From Bacillus badius NBRC 15713 (GTDB lineage Bacteria > Bacillota > Bacilli > Bacillales > Domibacillaceae): a stretch of 64,000 nucleotides of DNA. The translations under genes and the position numbers were made by a program. Location: the NCBI RefSeq assembly GCF_001591605.1, contig NZ_BCVF01000011.1:37065-101064 (forward strand), read 5' to 3'. The notes under the pieces were generated by a model. That model ran no database searches. It was given only the letters and a program-made list of their open reading frames with translations, and had not been told where the DNA came from. Positions 26,473-35,936 of the stretch are shown one piece after another; the stretch's first letter is position 1, and each line of letters opens with the position of its first letter.

Positions 26473-27078
26473 ATGACAATAAGATATCCGAACGGAAAGA
26501 AATATGTGGCGGATACAAAAGCGGCGGCAATGAAGCAGACTCCTTTGCGGGATAGTTATAGTAACAGGGGAATGACGCTTGAGGAAGATTTAAACGAAAC
26601 AAATACATTCTATCTTGAGCGCGGCCTGGCAGTTATCCATAAAAAGCCGACGCCTGTGCAAATTGTCCAGGTGGATTACCCAAGAAGGAGCGCAGCTGTC
26701 ATAAAGGAAGCCTACTTTAAACAAGCTTCTACTACTGATTATAACGGCGTATATCGGGGGAAGTATGTCGATTTCGAAGCAAAGGAGACGAGAAATGCAA
26801 CGTCCTTTCCGTTAAAAAATTTTCATAAACATCAAATTGCCCATATGGAGAATGTGGAGAAGCAGGAAGGTATCAGCTTCGTCATTATTCGTTTTACCTT
26901 AACGGAGGAAATTTTCTATCTTCCGGCAAGCCGTTTGTTTGATTTCTGGAACAGAATGGAGAACGGCGGCCGAAAATCGATCACAAAAGCGGAGATTGAG
27001 AGCTCAGGCTTTTCGATTCCGACAGGCCTTCACCCCCGTATTCCCTACTTGTCTGTCATCGATAAGCTGTATTTTTAA
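26473..27078 (+). CDS. recU: Holliday junction resolvase RecU
   Basis: 201 residues. Typical RecU features: IRYPNGKKY start, [25 protein letters not shown] and the nuclease core [20 protein letters not shown] with its catalytic Asp/Glu/Lys residues. RecU cleaves four-way junctions with RuvAB during recombination and chromosome segregation. The ATG at 26473 is chosen over 26464 because GAGGTG lies six bases before it. It is followed 53 bases later by ponA, the same operon as in B. subtilis. Confidence 0.95.
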   Translation: MTIRYPNGKKYVADTKAAAMKQTPLRDSYSNRGMTLEEDLNETNTFYLERGLAVIHKKPTPVQIVQVDYPRRSAAVIKEAYFKQASTTDYNGVYRGKYVDFEAKETRNATSFPLKNFHKHQIAHMENVEKQEGISFVIIRFTLTEEIFYLPASRLFDFWNRMENGGRKSITKAEIESSGFSIPTGLHPRIPYLSVIDKLYF

Positions 27079-27131
27079 GATTATGGATCTTAACACTCTT
27101 TATTTCCATTGAAAGCGAGGATATTGAACAA

Positions 27132-29906
27132 ATGTCTGATGAATATAATTCACGTATAGAAAGAAGAAAGAAGAAAAAACGCACACCCAAAAACACAGCA
27201 GGCGGTGCGAAAAAACCGACTAAAAAGAAATCTTCTTTAGCCAAGAAAATATTTCTTACTCTCGCCGCTGTATTCCTGCTTACTCTTGCTGGCGGCCTTG
27301 GCACATTTGCCTTCATGGTGAAAGATGCGCCTAAATTGGATGAAGGATTGCTCCGCGATCCGATTTCCTCAAAAATTTACGATATGAATGGCGACTTTAT
27401 TACCTCTGTGGGCTCGGAGAAACGTGATTACGTTAAATATGAAGATATTCCTCCCCTGGTAAGAGATGCCATTCTTGCGACAGAGGACGCCCGCTTCTTT
27501 AAGCATCACGGGGTGGATGTGATCCGTATTGGCGGCGCGGCCATCAAAAACGTAACAAACGGCTTCGGTTCAGAAGGAGCCAGCACAATTACACAGCAAG
27601 TCGTAAAAATGTCCTTCCTGAAGCCCGAAAAAACATTGAAGCGGAAAGCGCAGGAAGCTTGGCTGGCTTACCAGCTTGATAAAGAATATTCCAAAGAAGA
27701 AATCTTTGAAATGTATGTCAACAAAGTATATATGTCAGACCGGATTTTCGGCATTAAAGAAGCAGCCAGTTATTATTTCGATAAAGAGCTGGATGAGTTG
27801 ACTTTATCGGAAGCCGCATTACTGGCGGGTATGCCGCAAAGCCCGAATAACTACAATCCGTTCAATCATCCGGACCGTGCCGAAAAGCGCCGGAATGTAG
27901 TCTTGTCATTAATGGAGCAGCATCACAAAATCACAAGCGCTGAAATGACAGCAGCGAAGCAAAAGCCCGTATCCAAGCAGCTTGCTGAAGAAAAACCGGA
28001 CACCGGCAATGCGAAGAAGTTTAACGCGTATATTGACATGGTTGTAGAAGAAGTGCAGGAGATGGGTGATTACAACCCTTATTCCGACGGGCTCAAGATT
28101 TATACAACACTTGACCCAGATGCACAAACTTATATGGAAAAATTACTGAATACCGATGAAATTATTAATTATCCAAGCGAAAATTTCCAAGCGGGGATTT
28201 CTCTTATCGACACACAAACAGGAGAAGTTCGAGCGATTGGCGGCGGCCGCAACCAAAAAGTGGAGCGGGGTTTTAACTATGCCGTTGATTTGAAACAGCG
28301 TCAGCCTGGATCGGTAATTAAACCGCTAATCGATTACGGTCCAGCGATTGAGTATTTAAAATGGTCTACCTACCAGCAGCTTGATGACCGTCCAGATACT
28401 TATTCAAACGGCACGCCGATCCGCAATGCCGGGGGCTCCTACATGGGACCGTTGTCTATGAGAACAGCTCTTGTCTATTCCCGCAACATTCCGGCTTTGC
28501 AAACTTATAAAAAAGTCGGACATGAAAAAGCGAACGAGTTTTTAAATAATGTAGGCATTGAACTTTCTAAAGAGCAATCGGAAAACGAATCAAACTCAAT
28601 CGGTGCCATGAGCGGCATCTCTCCGCTTGATCTGTCCGGTGCTTACGCCGCTTTCGGTAACGGCGGAACGTATATCAAGCCGCATGCCGTTAAGAAGATT
28701 GTCTTGGCTGATGGAGATACAGAAGTAAGAAACGATATTAAGCCGAAGAAAGCAATGAGTGACTATACTGCTTATATGATTACTGATATGCTGAAAGATG
28801 TCGTTGATGAAGGGACGGGCCGCAGAGCGAATATTCCAGGGCTTCCTCTAGCAGGTAAAACCGGAACAACGAACTATACAGCAAAAGAGAAGAGAGAATG
28901 GAACATCCCTTCCTCGGCTTCTCCAGATTCTTGGTTTGTCGGCTACACAACAAATTATACGGCAGCCATTTGGACAGGTTATGAGGATAAAAAAGAATAT
29001 TTATCGAAAAACAGCCAGAACATTTCAAAAGAGCTGTTTAAAAACTTAATGGATGAAGTATCATCCAAAAAAGAAACGAAAAACTTTAAAAAACCGAACA
29101 GTGTGGTTGAGTTACCGATTAAAAAAGGCACAAATCCGGCACAAATCGCCGGCAAAGGCACTCCAGACAGCGAGAAAGTGTATGAACTGTTTATTAAAGG
29201 AGAAGAGCCAAAGAAAGTATTCAACGACTTTAAGGAAGAAGATAAAGAAAAAGATAAGAAAGAAGAAACAGAAGGAAAAATCGAAAACCTTTCCGCTTCT
29301 TATGATGCAGGTTCTCAGAGCATTTCTGTCTCCTGGTCATTTGGAGGAAAAGGGTCACCAAGCTTTACCGTTTCGTCATCAACCGGCGAATCTAGATCGA
29401 CCGGCGGTTCATCCGCGTCCTTCGGCGGTGCAGAACCAGGAAAATCTTATAGCTTTACCGTCACAGCAACCGTTGATGGAAAGACAGTGGATACAGCCTC
29501 CACTTCGATCACGGTTCCGGGAGGCGAACAGCCGCCAGCTGAAGACGATAGCGAAGAGACTCCGCCTCCAACCGAGCCGGATGATACTACCCCAACCAAT
29601 CCGGATAATAATGGCGGACAAAATGGGAACGGCGACAACGGGAATGATAATGGCGGAAATGACAACGGCGGAAACAATAATGGCGGAAATGGCAATGGCG
29701 GGAACAACACCGGAGGGAACGGCAATGGCGGGAACAACACTGGAGGAAATGGCAATGGCGGGAATACCGGCGGGAACACCGGTGGAACCACTCCAGGAAC
29801 AGGAGAAACAACAACACCTCCTCCTTCCGGCGGGAACACACAGCAAAACTCACCAGGAGCACAGACGCCTTCTGAAAACCAAAAACAAAGCACTGGTGGT
29901 GAATAA
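27132..29906 (+). CDS. ponA: Bifunctional penicillin-binding protein 1A/1B (PonA)
   Basis: 924-residue class A PBP. A lysine-rich cytoplasmic tail precedes a membrane anchor (about 39-62). The GT51 glycosyltransferase domain has its catalytic Glu in TEDARFFKHHGVD (E118). The transpeptidase domain shows SVIK (S394), SRN (450-452) and KTG (576-578). A fibronectin III-like region and a long Asn/Gly tail with 10-residue repeats close the protein. It polymerises and cross-links peptidoglycan outside the membrane. Co-transcribed with recU; its regulator GpsB is encoded at 19.6-19.9 kb. Confidence 0.96.
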   Translation: MSDEYNSRIERRKKKKRTPKNTAGGAKKPTKKKSSLAKKIFLTLAAVFLLTLAGGLGTFAFMVKDAPKLDEGLLRDPISSKIYDMNGDFITSVGSEKRDYVKYEDIPPLVRDAILATEDARFFKHHGVDVIRIGGAAIKNVTNGFGSEGASTITQQVVKMSFLKPEKTLKRKAQEAWLAYQLDKEYSKEEIFEMYVNKVYMSDRIFGIKEAASYYFDKELDELTLSEAALLAGMPQSPNNYNPFNHPDRAEKRRNVVLSLMEQHHKITSAEMTAAKQKPVSKQLAEEKPDTGNAKKFNAYIDMVVEEVQEMGDYNPYSDGLKIYTTLDPDAQTYMEKLLNTDEIINYPSENFQAGISLIDTQTGEVRAIGGGRNQKVERGFNYAVDLKQRQPGSVIKPLIDYGPAIEYLKWSTYQQLDDRPDTYSNGTPIRNAGGSYMGPLSMRTALVYSRNIPALQTYKKVGHEKANEFLNNVGIELSKEQSENESNSIGAMSGISPLDLSGAYAAFGNGGTYIKPHAVKKIVLADGDTEVRNDIKPKKAMSDYTAYMITDMLKDVVDEGTGRRANIPGLPLAGKTGTTNYTAKEKREWNIPSSASPDSWFVGYTTNYTAAIWTGYEDKKEYLSKNSQNISKELFKNLMDEVSSKKETKNFKKPNSVVELPIKKGTNPAQIAGKGTPDSEKVYELFIKGEEPKKVFNDFKEEDKEKDKKEETEGKIENLSASYDAGSQSISVSWSFGGKGSPSFTVSSSTGESRSTGGSSASFGGAEPGKSYSFTVTATVDGKTVDTASTSITVPGGEQPPAEDDSEETPPPTEPDDTTPTNPDNNGGQNGNGDNGNDNGGNDNGGNNNGGNGNGGNNTGGNGNGGNNTGGNGNGGNTGGNTGGTTPGTGETTTPPPSGGNTQQNSPGAQTPSENQKQSTGGE
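29688..29777 (+). repeat. Minisatellite in the ponA tail
   Basis: Three near-identical 30-base units (29688, 29718 and 29748), each encoding NGNGGNNTGG or a close variant, embedded in a longer Asn/Gly tract. Copy number is likely to vary between strains. Confidence 0.8.
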
Positions 29907-29910
29907 CCAA

Positions 29911-29961
29911 CAAAAAGTAAAAGGATGTCATGCCTGCATGACATCCTTTTACTTTTACTTT
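29911..29961. terminator. Bidirectional terminator between ponA and ypoC
   Basis: About 20-bp perfect stem (AAAAGTAAAAGGATGTCATG with its complement, 29913-29932/29937-29956) around a CCTG loop. It serves the convergent ponA and ypoC genes and overlaps the ypoC stop. Confidence 0.92.
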
Positions 29962-30449
29962 TTCTCTTTCATTGCCGTCTTTTTTGCTAGCAGCTTGTCC
30001 TGCTCGATCATAAGCTCGCGCACTTGCCTGTAGGAATGGTAGGAATACGGCCGATGAAAGACAAATGCCAGCCGATCTGCTGCATTGACCGGCTGAACCT
30101 CCAGCTTCTTGACTTGCTTGTCCCAGCCGGTCAGCTGAACAGGCTGTCCGTTGCCCCAAAATAGCTTCATTAGAAACAAGGCAATAGCAGCCTGCATCTG
30201 GACTTGAGTATCTCGATCCCGCCGTTGAAATTTACTTTCAAGCTCTGCCTTTAAGCGGAACCATTCCCTTTCGATCATGTCCAGTCCTTTGTCCTCAAGC
30301 AGCCATGGCTGCCCTTCTCCAGAAAGCTCATAAATGAAAAAAGGAGCCGAAGACAATGACGCTTCGGCTGGCCATTCTACTCGTCCCTTTTCAGAAAAAA
30401 ATAAGGAATGCTTTAATTGTTCCGGTATCTCCACCTCGCGCTTCATCAT
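29955..30449 (-). CDS. ypoC: YpoC family protein
   Basis: 164 residues, soluble and helical, without catalytic motifs that I can recognise; matches the YpoC family in length and place. The first ATG (30449) overlaps the nth stop (ATGA) and has GAGGAG six bases before it, so it is translated together with nth. A longer frame up to 30506 lies inside nth and is rejected. Function unknown. The stop lies within the shared terminator stem. Confidence 0.85.
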   Translation of the reverse strand: MMKREVEIPEQLKHSLFFSEKGRVEWPAEASLSSAPFFIYELSGEGQPWLLEDKGLDMIEREWFRLKAELESKFQRRDRDTQVQMQAAIALFLMKLFWGNGQPVQLTGWDKQVKKLEVQPVNAADRLAFVFHRPYSYHSYRQVRELMIEQDKLLAKKTAMKEKK

Positions 30450-31099
30450 CCGCTTCTCCTCTTCATCCGCTTTTGCCCTTCTCGGCATAAATCGAGAAGC
30501 GGGCAAATTTCACATTGAGGAGACTGGGCTTTGCAATGATAGCGGCCGAAAAAAATAAGGCGGTGATGAGTAACGGACCATTCCTCTTTTGGTATCTTGC
30601 GCATAAGCGTTTCTTCCACTTCTGTCACAGAATCTTTCCAGCGGCAAAAGCCGAGCCGCTTGCTGACCCTCTCGACATGCGTATCAACCGCAATGGCCGG
30701 CACACCAAAAGCAACGGAAGCAACCACATTTGCCGTTTTTCTGCCTACCCCGGGAAGCTTCACAAGCTCTTCTTGTGTTCTCGGCACCTCCCCGCCCCTG
30801 TCTTCAATAAGCATACGGCACAGCTTTTGGATATTTTTTGCTTTATTGCGGAACAAGCCAATTGAACGAATATCCTGCTGCAGCTCTTCAAGCGGCACGG
30901 CTAAATAGTCTTCCGGTGTTTTGTATTTTTGGAACAAATCCTTCGTAACCTTGTTTACTAAAGCATCCGTGCATTGGGCAGATAATAAAACAGCAATGAC
31001 TAACTCAAACGGATTCGCATGATTTAGTTCACAATGAGCCTCTGGAAACATATCAGCCATCGTATCAAGACAATATCTGATTTGTGCTTTATTCAACAT
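30446..31099 (-). CDS. nth: Endonuclease III
   Basis: 217 residues. The HhH-GPD glycosylase core has KLPGVGRKTANVV with the catalytic lysine and AVDTHVERVSKRLG with the catalytic aspartate. The C-terminal [4Fe-4S] cluster motif is CKAQSPQCEICPLLDLC. It removes oxidised pyrimidines and nicks the abasic site in base-excision repair. The ATG at 31099 follows AAGGAG. It lies 15 bases after dnaD and overlaps ypoC, an operon conserved in Bacillus. Confidence 0.96.
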   Translation of the reverse strand: MLNKAQIRYCLDTMADMFPEAHCELNHANPFELVIAVLLSAQCTDALVNKVTKDLFQKYKTPEDYLAVPLEELQQDIRSIGLFRNKAKNIQKLCRMLIEDRGGEVPRTQEELVKLPGVGRKTANVVASVAFGVPAIAVDTHVERVSKRLGFCRWKDSVTEVEETLMRKIPKEEWSVTHHRLIFFGRYHCKAQSPQCEICPLLDLCREGQKRMKRRSG

Positions 31100-31113
31100 C
31101 TCTTTTTCTCCTT

Positions 31114-31803
31114 TTACTGCTCAAGCCAATTATAGAAAGGTACCGCTTTTTTTGATCGCTGCACTTGATCAGACGGGGATTGGCTTTTGCGAAAACGCTG
31201 GCCATATGCTCTCGCCTGTTCAAGCGTTTCAATCCCTTGCTTCTTCCACTCAAATAAAATCCGGTCAATATAGCGAAAATTCAACTTTCCGGAGATAACA
31301 GCCTCTCTTAAAGCTGCCTTAATAATGACCGCGTCGTGATGATCCTGATCAATCCAAATCGCAAGCGTCTCACATTCAAGCGGAGAAAGCGGGCGGCCAA
31401 ACTCCCGTTCAAAACAAGTATATAAATCCTGCTCTTCATTCATCGCCTGATGCAAAGCGGATTGCCGGGATTGCTGCATCATAAAATCCGCAAGCTTCTT
31501 CCAAAGCGGTCTTAACGAATAACTTTCAAAACCTAGCGTATCCCCTTGTTCAATCTCCAGTACTTGCTGCTGTATCAATTTTTTCACTACAAGAGAGCAT
31601 TCACTGGCAGAAATGGTCATACGGGCGGCAAGTTCCTCGAACGTCGGAAAATGGCGTCCCTTTTGTTTGCAAGCAAAAATTTGCAGCAATAAAACAAGTT
31701 CAATTTCTGTAAAATCTAATTTCTGATAGTAAGTAAGGAGAACTTGCGGAACACTGATCATTCCTTCGTCCATCCAATTAATTAATAACTCTTTTTGCTC
31801 CAT
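31114..31803 (-). CDS. dnaD: Primosomal protein DnaD
   Basis: 229 residues. The N-terminal winged helix-turn-helix domain (about 1-100) and C-terminal DnaD domain carry the YxxxIxxxWxxxxI motif in YIDRILFEWKKQGI, which binds DNA. DnaD recruits DnaB and the helicase loader at oriC and at restarting forks. A GTG at 31812 heads the frame, but the ATG at 31803 sits six bases after GAGGTG and is preferred. Confidence 0.95.
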   Translation of the reverse strand: MEQKELLINWMDEGMISVPQVLLTYYQKLDFTEIELVLLLQIFACKQKGRHFPTFEELAARMTISASECSLVVKKLIQQQVLEIEQGDTLGFESYSLRPLWKKLADFMMQQSRQSALHQAMNEEQDLYTCFEREFGRPLSPLECETLAIWIDQDHHDAVIIKAALREAVISGKLNFRYIDRILFEWKKQGIETLEQARAYGQRFRKSQSPSDQVQRSKKAVPFYNWLEQ

Positions 31804-31904
31804 GGCAGACACCTCACAATCAAGTATATCACGGGGAAGTTATAAAAATGAGAATTGACAAACGCGAAATTGTGATTTGTCTTTTTTACAACAATGAAAA
31901 AGAA

Positions 31905-31998
31905 GAAAAAACCGTCCTGCTTGTAGAATTTGTTTGACCTACACGCTTGCAGCGGCGGCCAAACAAATTCATTCCCTGACGGCAGGACGGCTTCTTCT
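31905..31998 (-). terminator. Large nested-hairpin terminator of asnS
   Basis: Outer stem CCGTCCTGC/GCAGGACGG (31912-31920/31982-31990) and inner stem GAATTTGTTTG/CAAACAAATTC (31926-31936/31960-31970). On the minus strand TTTTTTCTTC follows. It begins 11 bases after the asnS stop. Confidence 0.85.
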
Positions 31999-32001
31999 TT
32001 A

Positions 32002-33294
32002 TTATGGATAGAGACGGTTCAACAAACGCGGGAAAGGAATTGTTTCACGAACATGCTCCACTCCGCTGATCCATGCAACCGTCCGCTCAAGGCCAAGACC
32101 AAAGCCTGAATGCGGAACAGAACCGTATTTTCTCAGTTCCAAATACCACTTGTAGGCCTCCGGATCAAGCTGATGCTCCTTGATTCTCTCGCTTAATAAC
32201 TGCAAATCATGAATACGCTCTGAACCGCCAATAATTTCTCCATATCCTTCAGGAGCAATTAAGTCAGCGCATAAGACCACTTCCTCGCGCTCTTTATCCG
32301 GCTGCATATAAAACGGTTTAAGTGAGGTAGGATAATGGGTAATAAATACCGGCTTGTCAAAGCTTTCTGCGATGGCTGTTTCATGCGGAGCCCCGAAATC
32401 ATCTCCCCATTTGATATCAGTGAAGCCCTTTTCATGCAAAAACTCAATCGCTTTATCATATGTAATGCGTGGAAAAGGAGCTTTCACTTGTTCAAGTTTT
32501 GCTGTATCCCGTCCAAGCCGTTCCAGTTCTAAGCGGCAATTTTTAAGGACAGATTGCACGATATGAGCCACATAGTCCTCTTGCACTTTTAAATTGTCTT
32601 CAAACTCATAAAAAGCCATTTCCGGCTCAATCATCCAAAACTCAATAAGGTGGCGGCGTGTTTTTGATTTTTCCGCACGGAATGTAGGACCAAAAGAAAA
32701 AACTTTTCCCAGAGCCATGGCTGCTGCTTCCATATACAGCTGGCCGCTTTGTGAAAGATAGGCATCCTCTTCAAAATAGCGGGTATGAAATAATTCTGAT
32801 GTCCCTTCCGGCGCACTGCCTGTTAAAATCGGCGGATCCACTTTAACAAATCCGTGATCATTAAAGAACTCGTAGGTTGCCCGGATAATTTCATTACGAA
32901 TTTTCATGACCGCATGCTGGCGACGGGAACGGAGCCACAGATGGCGGTGATCCATTAAAAACTCTGTTCCATGCTCTTTCGGTGTGATCGGATAATCAAC
33001 CGCTTCAGCAATCACTTCGAGACCGGTTACTGTCAGCTCAAAGCCAAACGGGGAGCGGGTGTCCTCTTGAACCATTCCTGTTACGTACAGGGATGACTCC
33101 TGTGTCAGTGCTTTTGCAGCTTTAAATAGCTCTTCTCCTACCTCGCTTTTAACAACAACGCCTTGAATAAAGCCTGTTCCATCACGAAGCTGCAAGAAAG
33201 CAATTTTTCCGCTGGAACGTTTATTGGCGAGCCAGGCACCAATTGTTACTTCTTGACCAACGAACTGGCCCACTTCCGCAATTGTTATTTTCAT
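32002..33294 (-). CDS. asnS: Asparaginyl-tRNA synthetase
   Basis: 430-residue class IIb aminoacyl-tRNA synthetase. The N-terminal OB-fold anticodon-binding domain (about 1-105) has [23 protein letters not shown]. The catalytic domain carries motif 2 ([21 protein letters not shown]) and motif 3 ([13 protein letters not shown]). The [12 protein letters not shown] segment and overall length favour AsnRS over AspRS. The ATG follows GGAGGG. It has its own promoter and terminator. Confidence 0.96.
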   Translation of the reverse strand: MKITIAEVGQFVGQEVTIGAWLANKRSSGKIAFLQLRDGTGFIQGVVVKSEVGEELFKAAKALTQESSLYVTGMVQEDTRSPFGFELTVTGLEVIAEAVDYPITPKEHGTEFLMDHRHLWLRSRRQHAVMKIRNEIIRATYEFFNDHGFVKVDPPILTGSAPEGTSELFHTRYFEEDAYLSQSGQLYMEAAAMALGKVFSFGPTFRAEKSKTRRHLIEFWMIEPEMAFYEFEDNLKVQEDYVAHIVQSVLKNCRLELERLGRDTAKLEQVKAPFPRITYDKAIEFLHEKGFTDIKWGDDFGAPHETAIAESFDKPVFITHYPTSLKPFYMQPDKEREEVVLCADLIAPEGYGEIIGGSERIHDLQLLSERIKEHQLDPEAYKWYLELRKYGSVPHSGFGLGLERTVAWISGVEHVRETIPFPRLLNRLYP

Positions 33295-33343
33295 ATAATA
33301 TTTCCCTCCAACATATTCCGCGATTCTGATCCATTCGCTTCAT

Positions 33344-33373
33344 ATTATACCTGTCTTTCTTCAAGATGTGCAA
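33344..33373 (-). promoter_or_regulatory. Sigma-A promoter of asnS
   Basis: On the minus strand, TTGCAC (33373-33368) and TATAAT (33349-33344) with an 18-base spacer. The short leader leaves no room for a T-box. Confidence 0.7.
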
Positions 33374-33478
33374 GAAATGCCTGTCTCCTATCAGTGAAAA
33401 CAGCCATAGAAGCGATCTGCATGATAAGCTTGGACAGCTTTCCACTTCCCTCTGCGTTCTTGATTTTCAATCAACATC

Positions 33479-33518
33479 AAAAAGGAGTTCGAAATAAATT
33501 CCTTCCGAACCCCTTTTG
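33479..33518 (-). terminator. Intrinsic terminator of aspB
   Basis: Stem GGGGTTCG/CGAACTCC (one G-U pair) extended by flanking A/T pairs, followed on the minus strand by TTTTTG. It is similar in sequence to the terminator at 14184. Confidence 0.8.
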
Positions 33519-33567
33519 TTTAGTAAACACCTGGAAATCTATAATGTTTTATGCAAGCTGGTTGCGT

Positions 33568-34770
33568 TTATTGCTTCTTTGCAGTGGCATGACTGTTCAC
33601 AAAGTCAGCAATGCGGGCAACCGCAGCTTCAAGCAGTTCAAGCGATGTAGCATAGGAAAGACGGATATTATCCGGCGCACCAAAGCCGCTTCCAGGAATA
33701 ACCGCCACTTTTGCTTCTTCCAACAGAGCTTTTACAAAACCGTCAACATCGTTGAAGCCAGTGAGCAAAGCGGCTTCTTTCACGTTCGGGAATAAATAAA
33801 AAGCTCCTTGCGGCTTCAGGCAGCTGACGCCTGGAATTTCGTTTAATTTACTATGAACGATATTCAAGCGCTCTTCAAATGCTTTTCTCATTTCCTCGAC
33901 AGGCTCTTGCGTCCCTTCGTATGCAGCGATTGAGCCATATTGTGACACGGCTGTTGGATTGGACGTTGAATGGCTTGCCAAGTCTGTCATTGCTTTAATG
34001 ACTTGTTCGTTGCCTGCTGCGTACCCAATGCGCCAGCCAGTCATGGAGTGGGATTTTGACACACCATTAATAATAATTGTCTGCTCTTTTAAAGCCGGAG
34101 AAAGTTCCGCAATGGACACATGCTTATTTGTACCGTAAATGAGTTTTTCATAAATTTCATCGGAAATGATCCAAATATTATGCTTTAAAGCTACTTCTCC
34201 TAGTGCTTCAAGCTCTTCTTTTGAATAAAGCATACCAGTTGGATTGCTTGGAGAATTGATGATTACCGCTTTTGTTTTTGGCGTAATGGCAGCGTGAAGC
34301 TGTTCCGGCGTAATTTTAAAATTGTTCTCTTCTTTTCCTTCGATATAAACAGGAGTTCCATCCGCCAGCTTTACTTGCTCCGGATAACTGACCCAATACG
34401 GAGTCGGGATGATCACTTCATCTCCCTCATCCAAAATTACTTGAAATAATGTATACAGGGCATGCTTAGCTCCTGTCGTAACGATAATTTCACTGCGTTT
34501 ATAGGAAATCCCTTGATCTTTCTCGAATTTGCCGATAATTGCATCTTTTAATTCAGGCAGGCCGCCAGACGGTGTATATTTTGTCTGACCCTTCTTTAAT
34601 GATTCATAAGCCGCTTCAATGATATGATCTGGTGTGTTAAAGTCCGGCTCTCCTGCTCCAAGACCGATCACATCGATCCCTTGCGCTTTCATTTCTTTTG
34701 CTTTCGCTGTAATGGCCAGCGTTGTAGAAGGAGTTAATGCTTTCACTCGTTGAGCTAATTGTACGTTCAC
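33568..34770 (-). CDS. aspB: Aspartate aminotransferase
   Basis: 400-residue PLP enzyme of fold type I, subgroup I-gamma. The Schiff-base lysine is in SKSHSMTGWRIGY, the substrate glycine loop is GLGAGEPDFNTP, and INSPSNPTG and SDEIYE are present. It interconverts aspartate and 2-oxoglutarate with oxaloacetate and glutamate, feeding asparagine and lysine pathways. The start is a GTG at 34770 after GGAGG. ypmA lies immediately upstream and probably shares the promoter. Confidence 0.95.
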   Translation of the reverse strand: MNVQLAQRVKALTPSTTLAITAKAKEMKAQGIDVIGLGAGEPDFNTPDHIIEAAYESLKKGQTKYTPSGGLPELKDAIIGKFEKDQGISYKRSEIIVTTGAKHALYTLFQVILDEGDEVIIPTPYWVSYPEQVKLADGTPVYIEGKEENNFKITPEQLHAAITPKTKAVIINSPSNPTGMLYSKEELEALGEVALKHNIWIISDEIYEKLIYGTNKHVSIAELSPALKEQTIIINGVSKSHSMTGWRIGYAAGNEQVIKAMTDLASHSTSNPTAVSQYGSIAAYEGTQEPVEEMRKAFEERLNIVHSKLNEIPGVSCLKPQGAFYLFPNVKEAALLTGFNDVDGFVKALLEEAKVAVIPGSGFGAPDNIRLSYATSLELLEAAVARIADFVNSHATAKKQ

Positions 34771-34805
34771 AAAAATACCTCCACTATCTTTCTATTTTTA
34801 TTTAA

Positions 34806-34976
34806 TTATGTACGGTAAATAGTAAAAACAGCTTTATCCTTATCTGTCTTATCAAGCGCCAGACCAAACATTAAATCGTTCCGCTTGAGCGTGCGGTTTA
34901 ATGTATCAACAATCTTATATAAATCCGGCTGGTTCTTGACCGTAACAGAGGATAAAACCTCAATTTTACTTTCCAT
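34806..34976 (-). CDS. ypmA: YpmA family small protein
   Basis: 56 residues, MESKIEVLSSVTVKNQPDLYKIVDTLNRTLKRNDLMFGLALD..., a full-length match to the short YpmA family of Bacillus (DUF4264). Function unknown. GGGGG lies seven bases before the ATG and a promoter with an extended -10 lies 25 bases further upstream. It ends 35 bases before aspB, as in B. subtilis. Confidence 0.85.
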   Translation of the reverse strand: MESKIEVLSSVTVKNQPDLYKIVDTLNRTLKRNDLMFGLALDKTDKDKAVFTIYRT

Positions 34977-34998
34977 GCGAATGCCCCCATTCTTTTCT

Positions 34999-35007
34999 AT
35001 TATAGCA
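34999..35007 (-). promoter_or_regulatory. Extended -10 promoter of ypmA-aspB
   Basis: TGCTATAAT on the minus strand (35007-34999), an extended -10; no good -35 is visible. Confidence 0.6.
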
Positions 35008-35057
35008 GGAAATTAGAGCAGGTTATTAATAAATTTTGTGAAAAGTGCGAATCTCGC

Positions 35058-35864
35058 TTATTTTAAATCAGGGAAGGTAAAAAGCTCATATCCCGCTTTT
35101 GTAAATTTAATTATAAGTAATCCATGCTGGTCTGTATAGTAAACGTCAATCCACATTTGATGAAGTGTTTCCATTAATTTTTCATCCGGATGCCCGGCTT
35201 TTTGCTTGAACAGGATAGCGGTTTGCGGATCAATGTGCATAAGCAAATCACGGGAAAGGCTTCGAGCCTCTCCGAAATTCGGCACCTTTATAATGTTGCT
35301 GTCTTTCAGGGAATGAGACAGCAGCGCCTTTTCAGCCGGCTTGGAAGCGGAAGACATCCATAAGAAACGGGAATCATAGTATTTAATAGAAAAATCGAGT
35401 CCTTCGTTCTTTCCCCTTCCATTATGGAGCACCTGAATTCTTACATCCCGGCCGATCTCTTGAATTTCCCCTTCCTTCCATTGCTCATGCGCCAAACGGC
35501 TATGACGCCATCTAGCCGGCAAAGGCCAGCTGGTAAACACTTTTTTTAATTTTCGCTTTGTCATCAACTCTTTAATAAAAGACGTTCTCCAATATTTCTT
35601 TTCCGTGAGGATCAATCCATCGAGCTTGCTGATCCGAAAGCGGTCCATATATTGAAGAATTTCGGCTTCACTGTCTGGATGACCAGTGTTAATTAAAAAA
35701 TGACGCCCGTCCGCTGTATGCAAAAAGGCGGCTTCTCCATCCGATAGCGGTAAAAAAGAGAGGGCAAACTCCTCTTCTTCTAAATTCAAATGGATCACGG
35801 AGGCCGCCGCACACATCGGAAAAACAAAGAACCAACATATACTGATTGCTAAGACGATTCTCAT
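35058..35864 (-). CDS. Exported protein with a degenerate metallo-beta-lactamase (ComEC-like) fold
   Basis: 268 residues beginning with a cleavable signal peptide (MRIVLAISICWFFVFPMCAAA-S). The remainder follows the ComEC C-terminal MBL-domain pattern: a polar LPLSDGEAAFLHT strand, HFLINTGHPDSEAEI, then LDGLILTEKKYW. The zinc motif HxHxDH that normally follows LILT is replaced by EKKYWRTS, so the metal site appears lost. No transmembrane channel domain is present. The ATG at 35864 is preceded by AAAGGAG. It occupies the place of ypmB in B. subtilis but is not YpmB. Confidence 0.65.
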   Translation of the reverse strand: MRIVLAISICWFFVFPMCAAASVIHLNLEEEEFALSFLPLSDGEAAFLHTADGRHFLINTGHPDSEAEILQYMDRFRISKLDGLILTEKKYWRTSFIKELMTKRKLKKVFTSWPLPARWRHSRLAHEQWKEGEIQEIGRDVRIQVLHNGRGKNEGLDFSIKYYDSRFLWMSSASKPAEKALLSHSLKDSNIIKVPNFGEARSLSRDLLMHIDPQTAILFKQKAGHPDEKLMETLHQMWIDVYYTDQHGLLIIKFTKAGYELFTFPDLK

Positions 35865-35936
35865 AACGGCAGCTCCTTTCAATACCGTTAGAGTGCGTCA
35901 TTCGCTTCTAAAATAAACACAGGCATCTGCCGGAAA

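Noticed and set aside
29640..29790. Regular short repeats that could suggest a CRISPR array
   Set aside because: Units are contiguous, in frame and encode NGG repeats; no unique spacers and no cas genes.
29053..30033. A 326-codon open frame on the plus strand overlapping the ponA 3' end
   Set aside because: It is the shifted frame of ponA's repetitive Asn/Gly tail and charged region; the ponA frame carries the domains and ribosome site.
31905..31998. T-box or riboswitch controlling dnaD
   Set aside because: It starts 11 bases after the asnS stop and behaves as a 3' terminator; no T-box motif.
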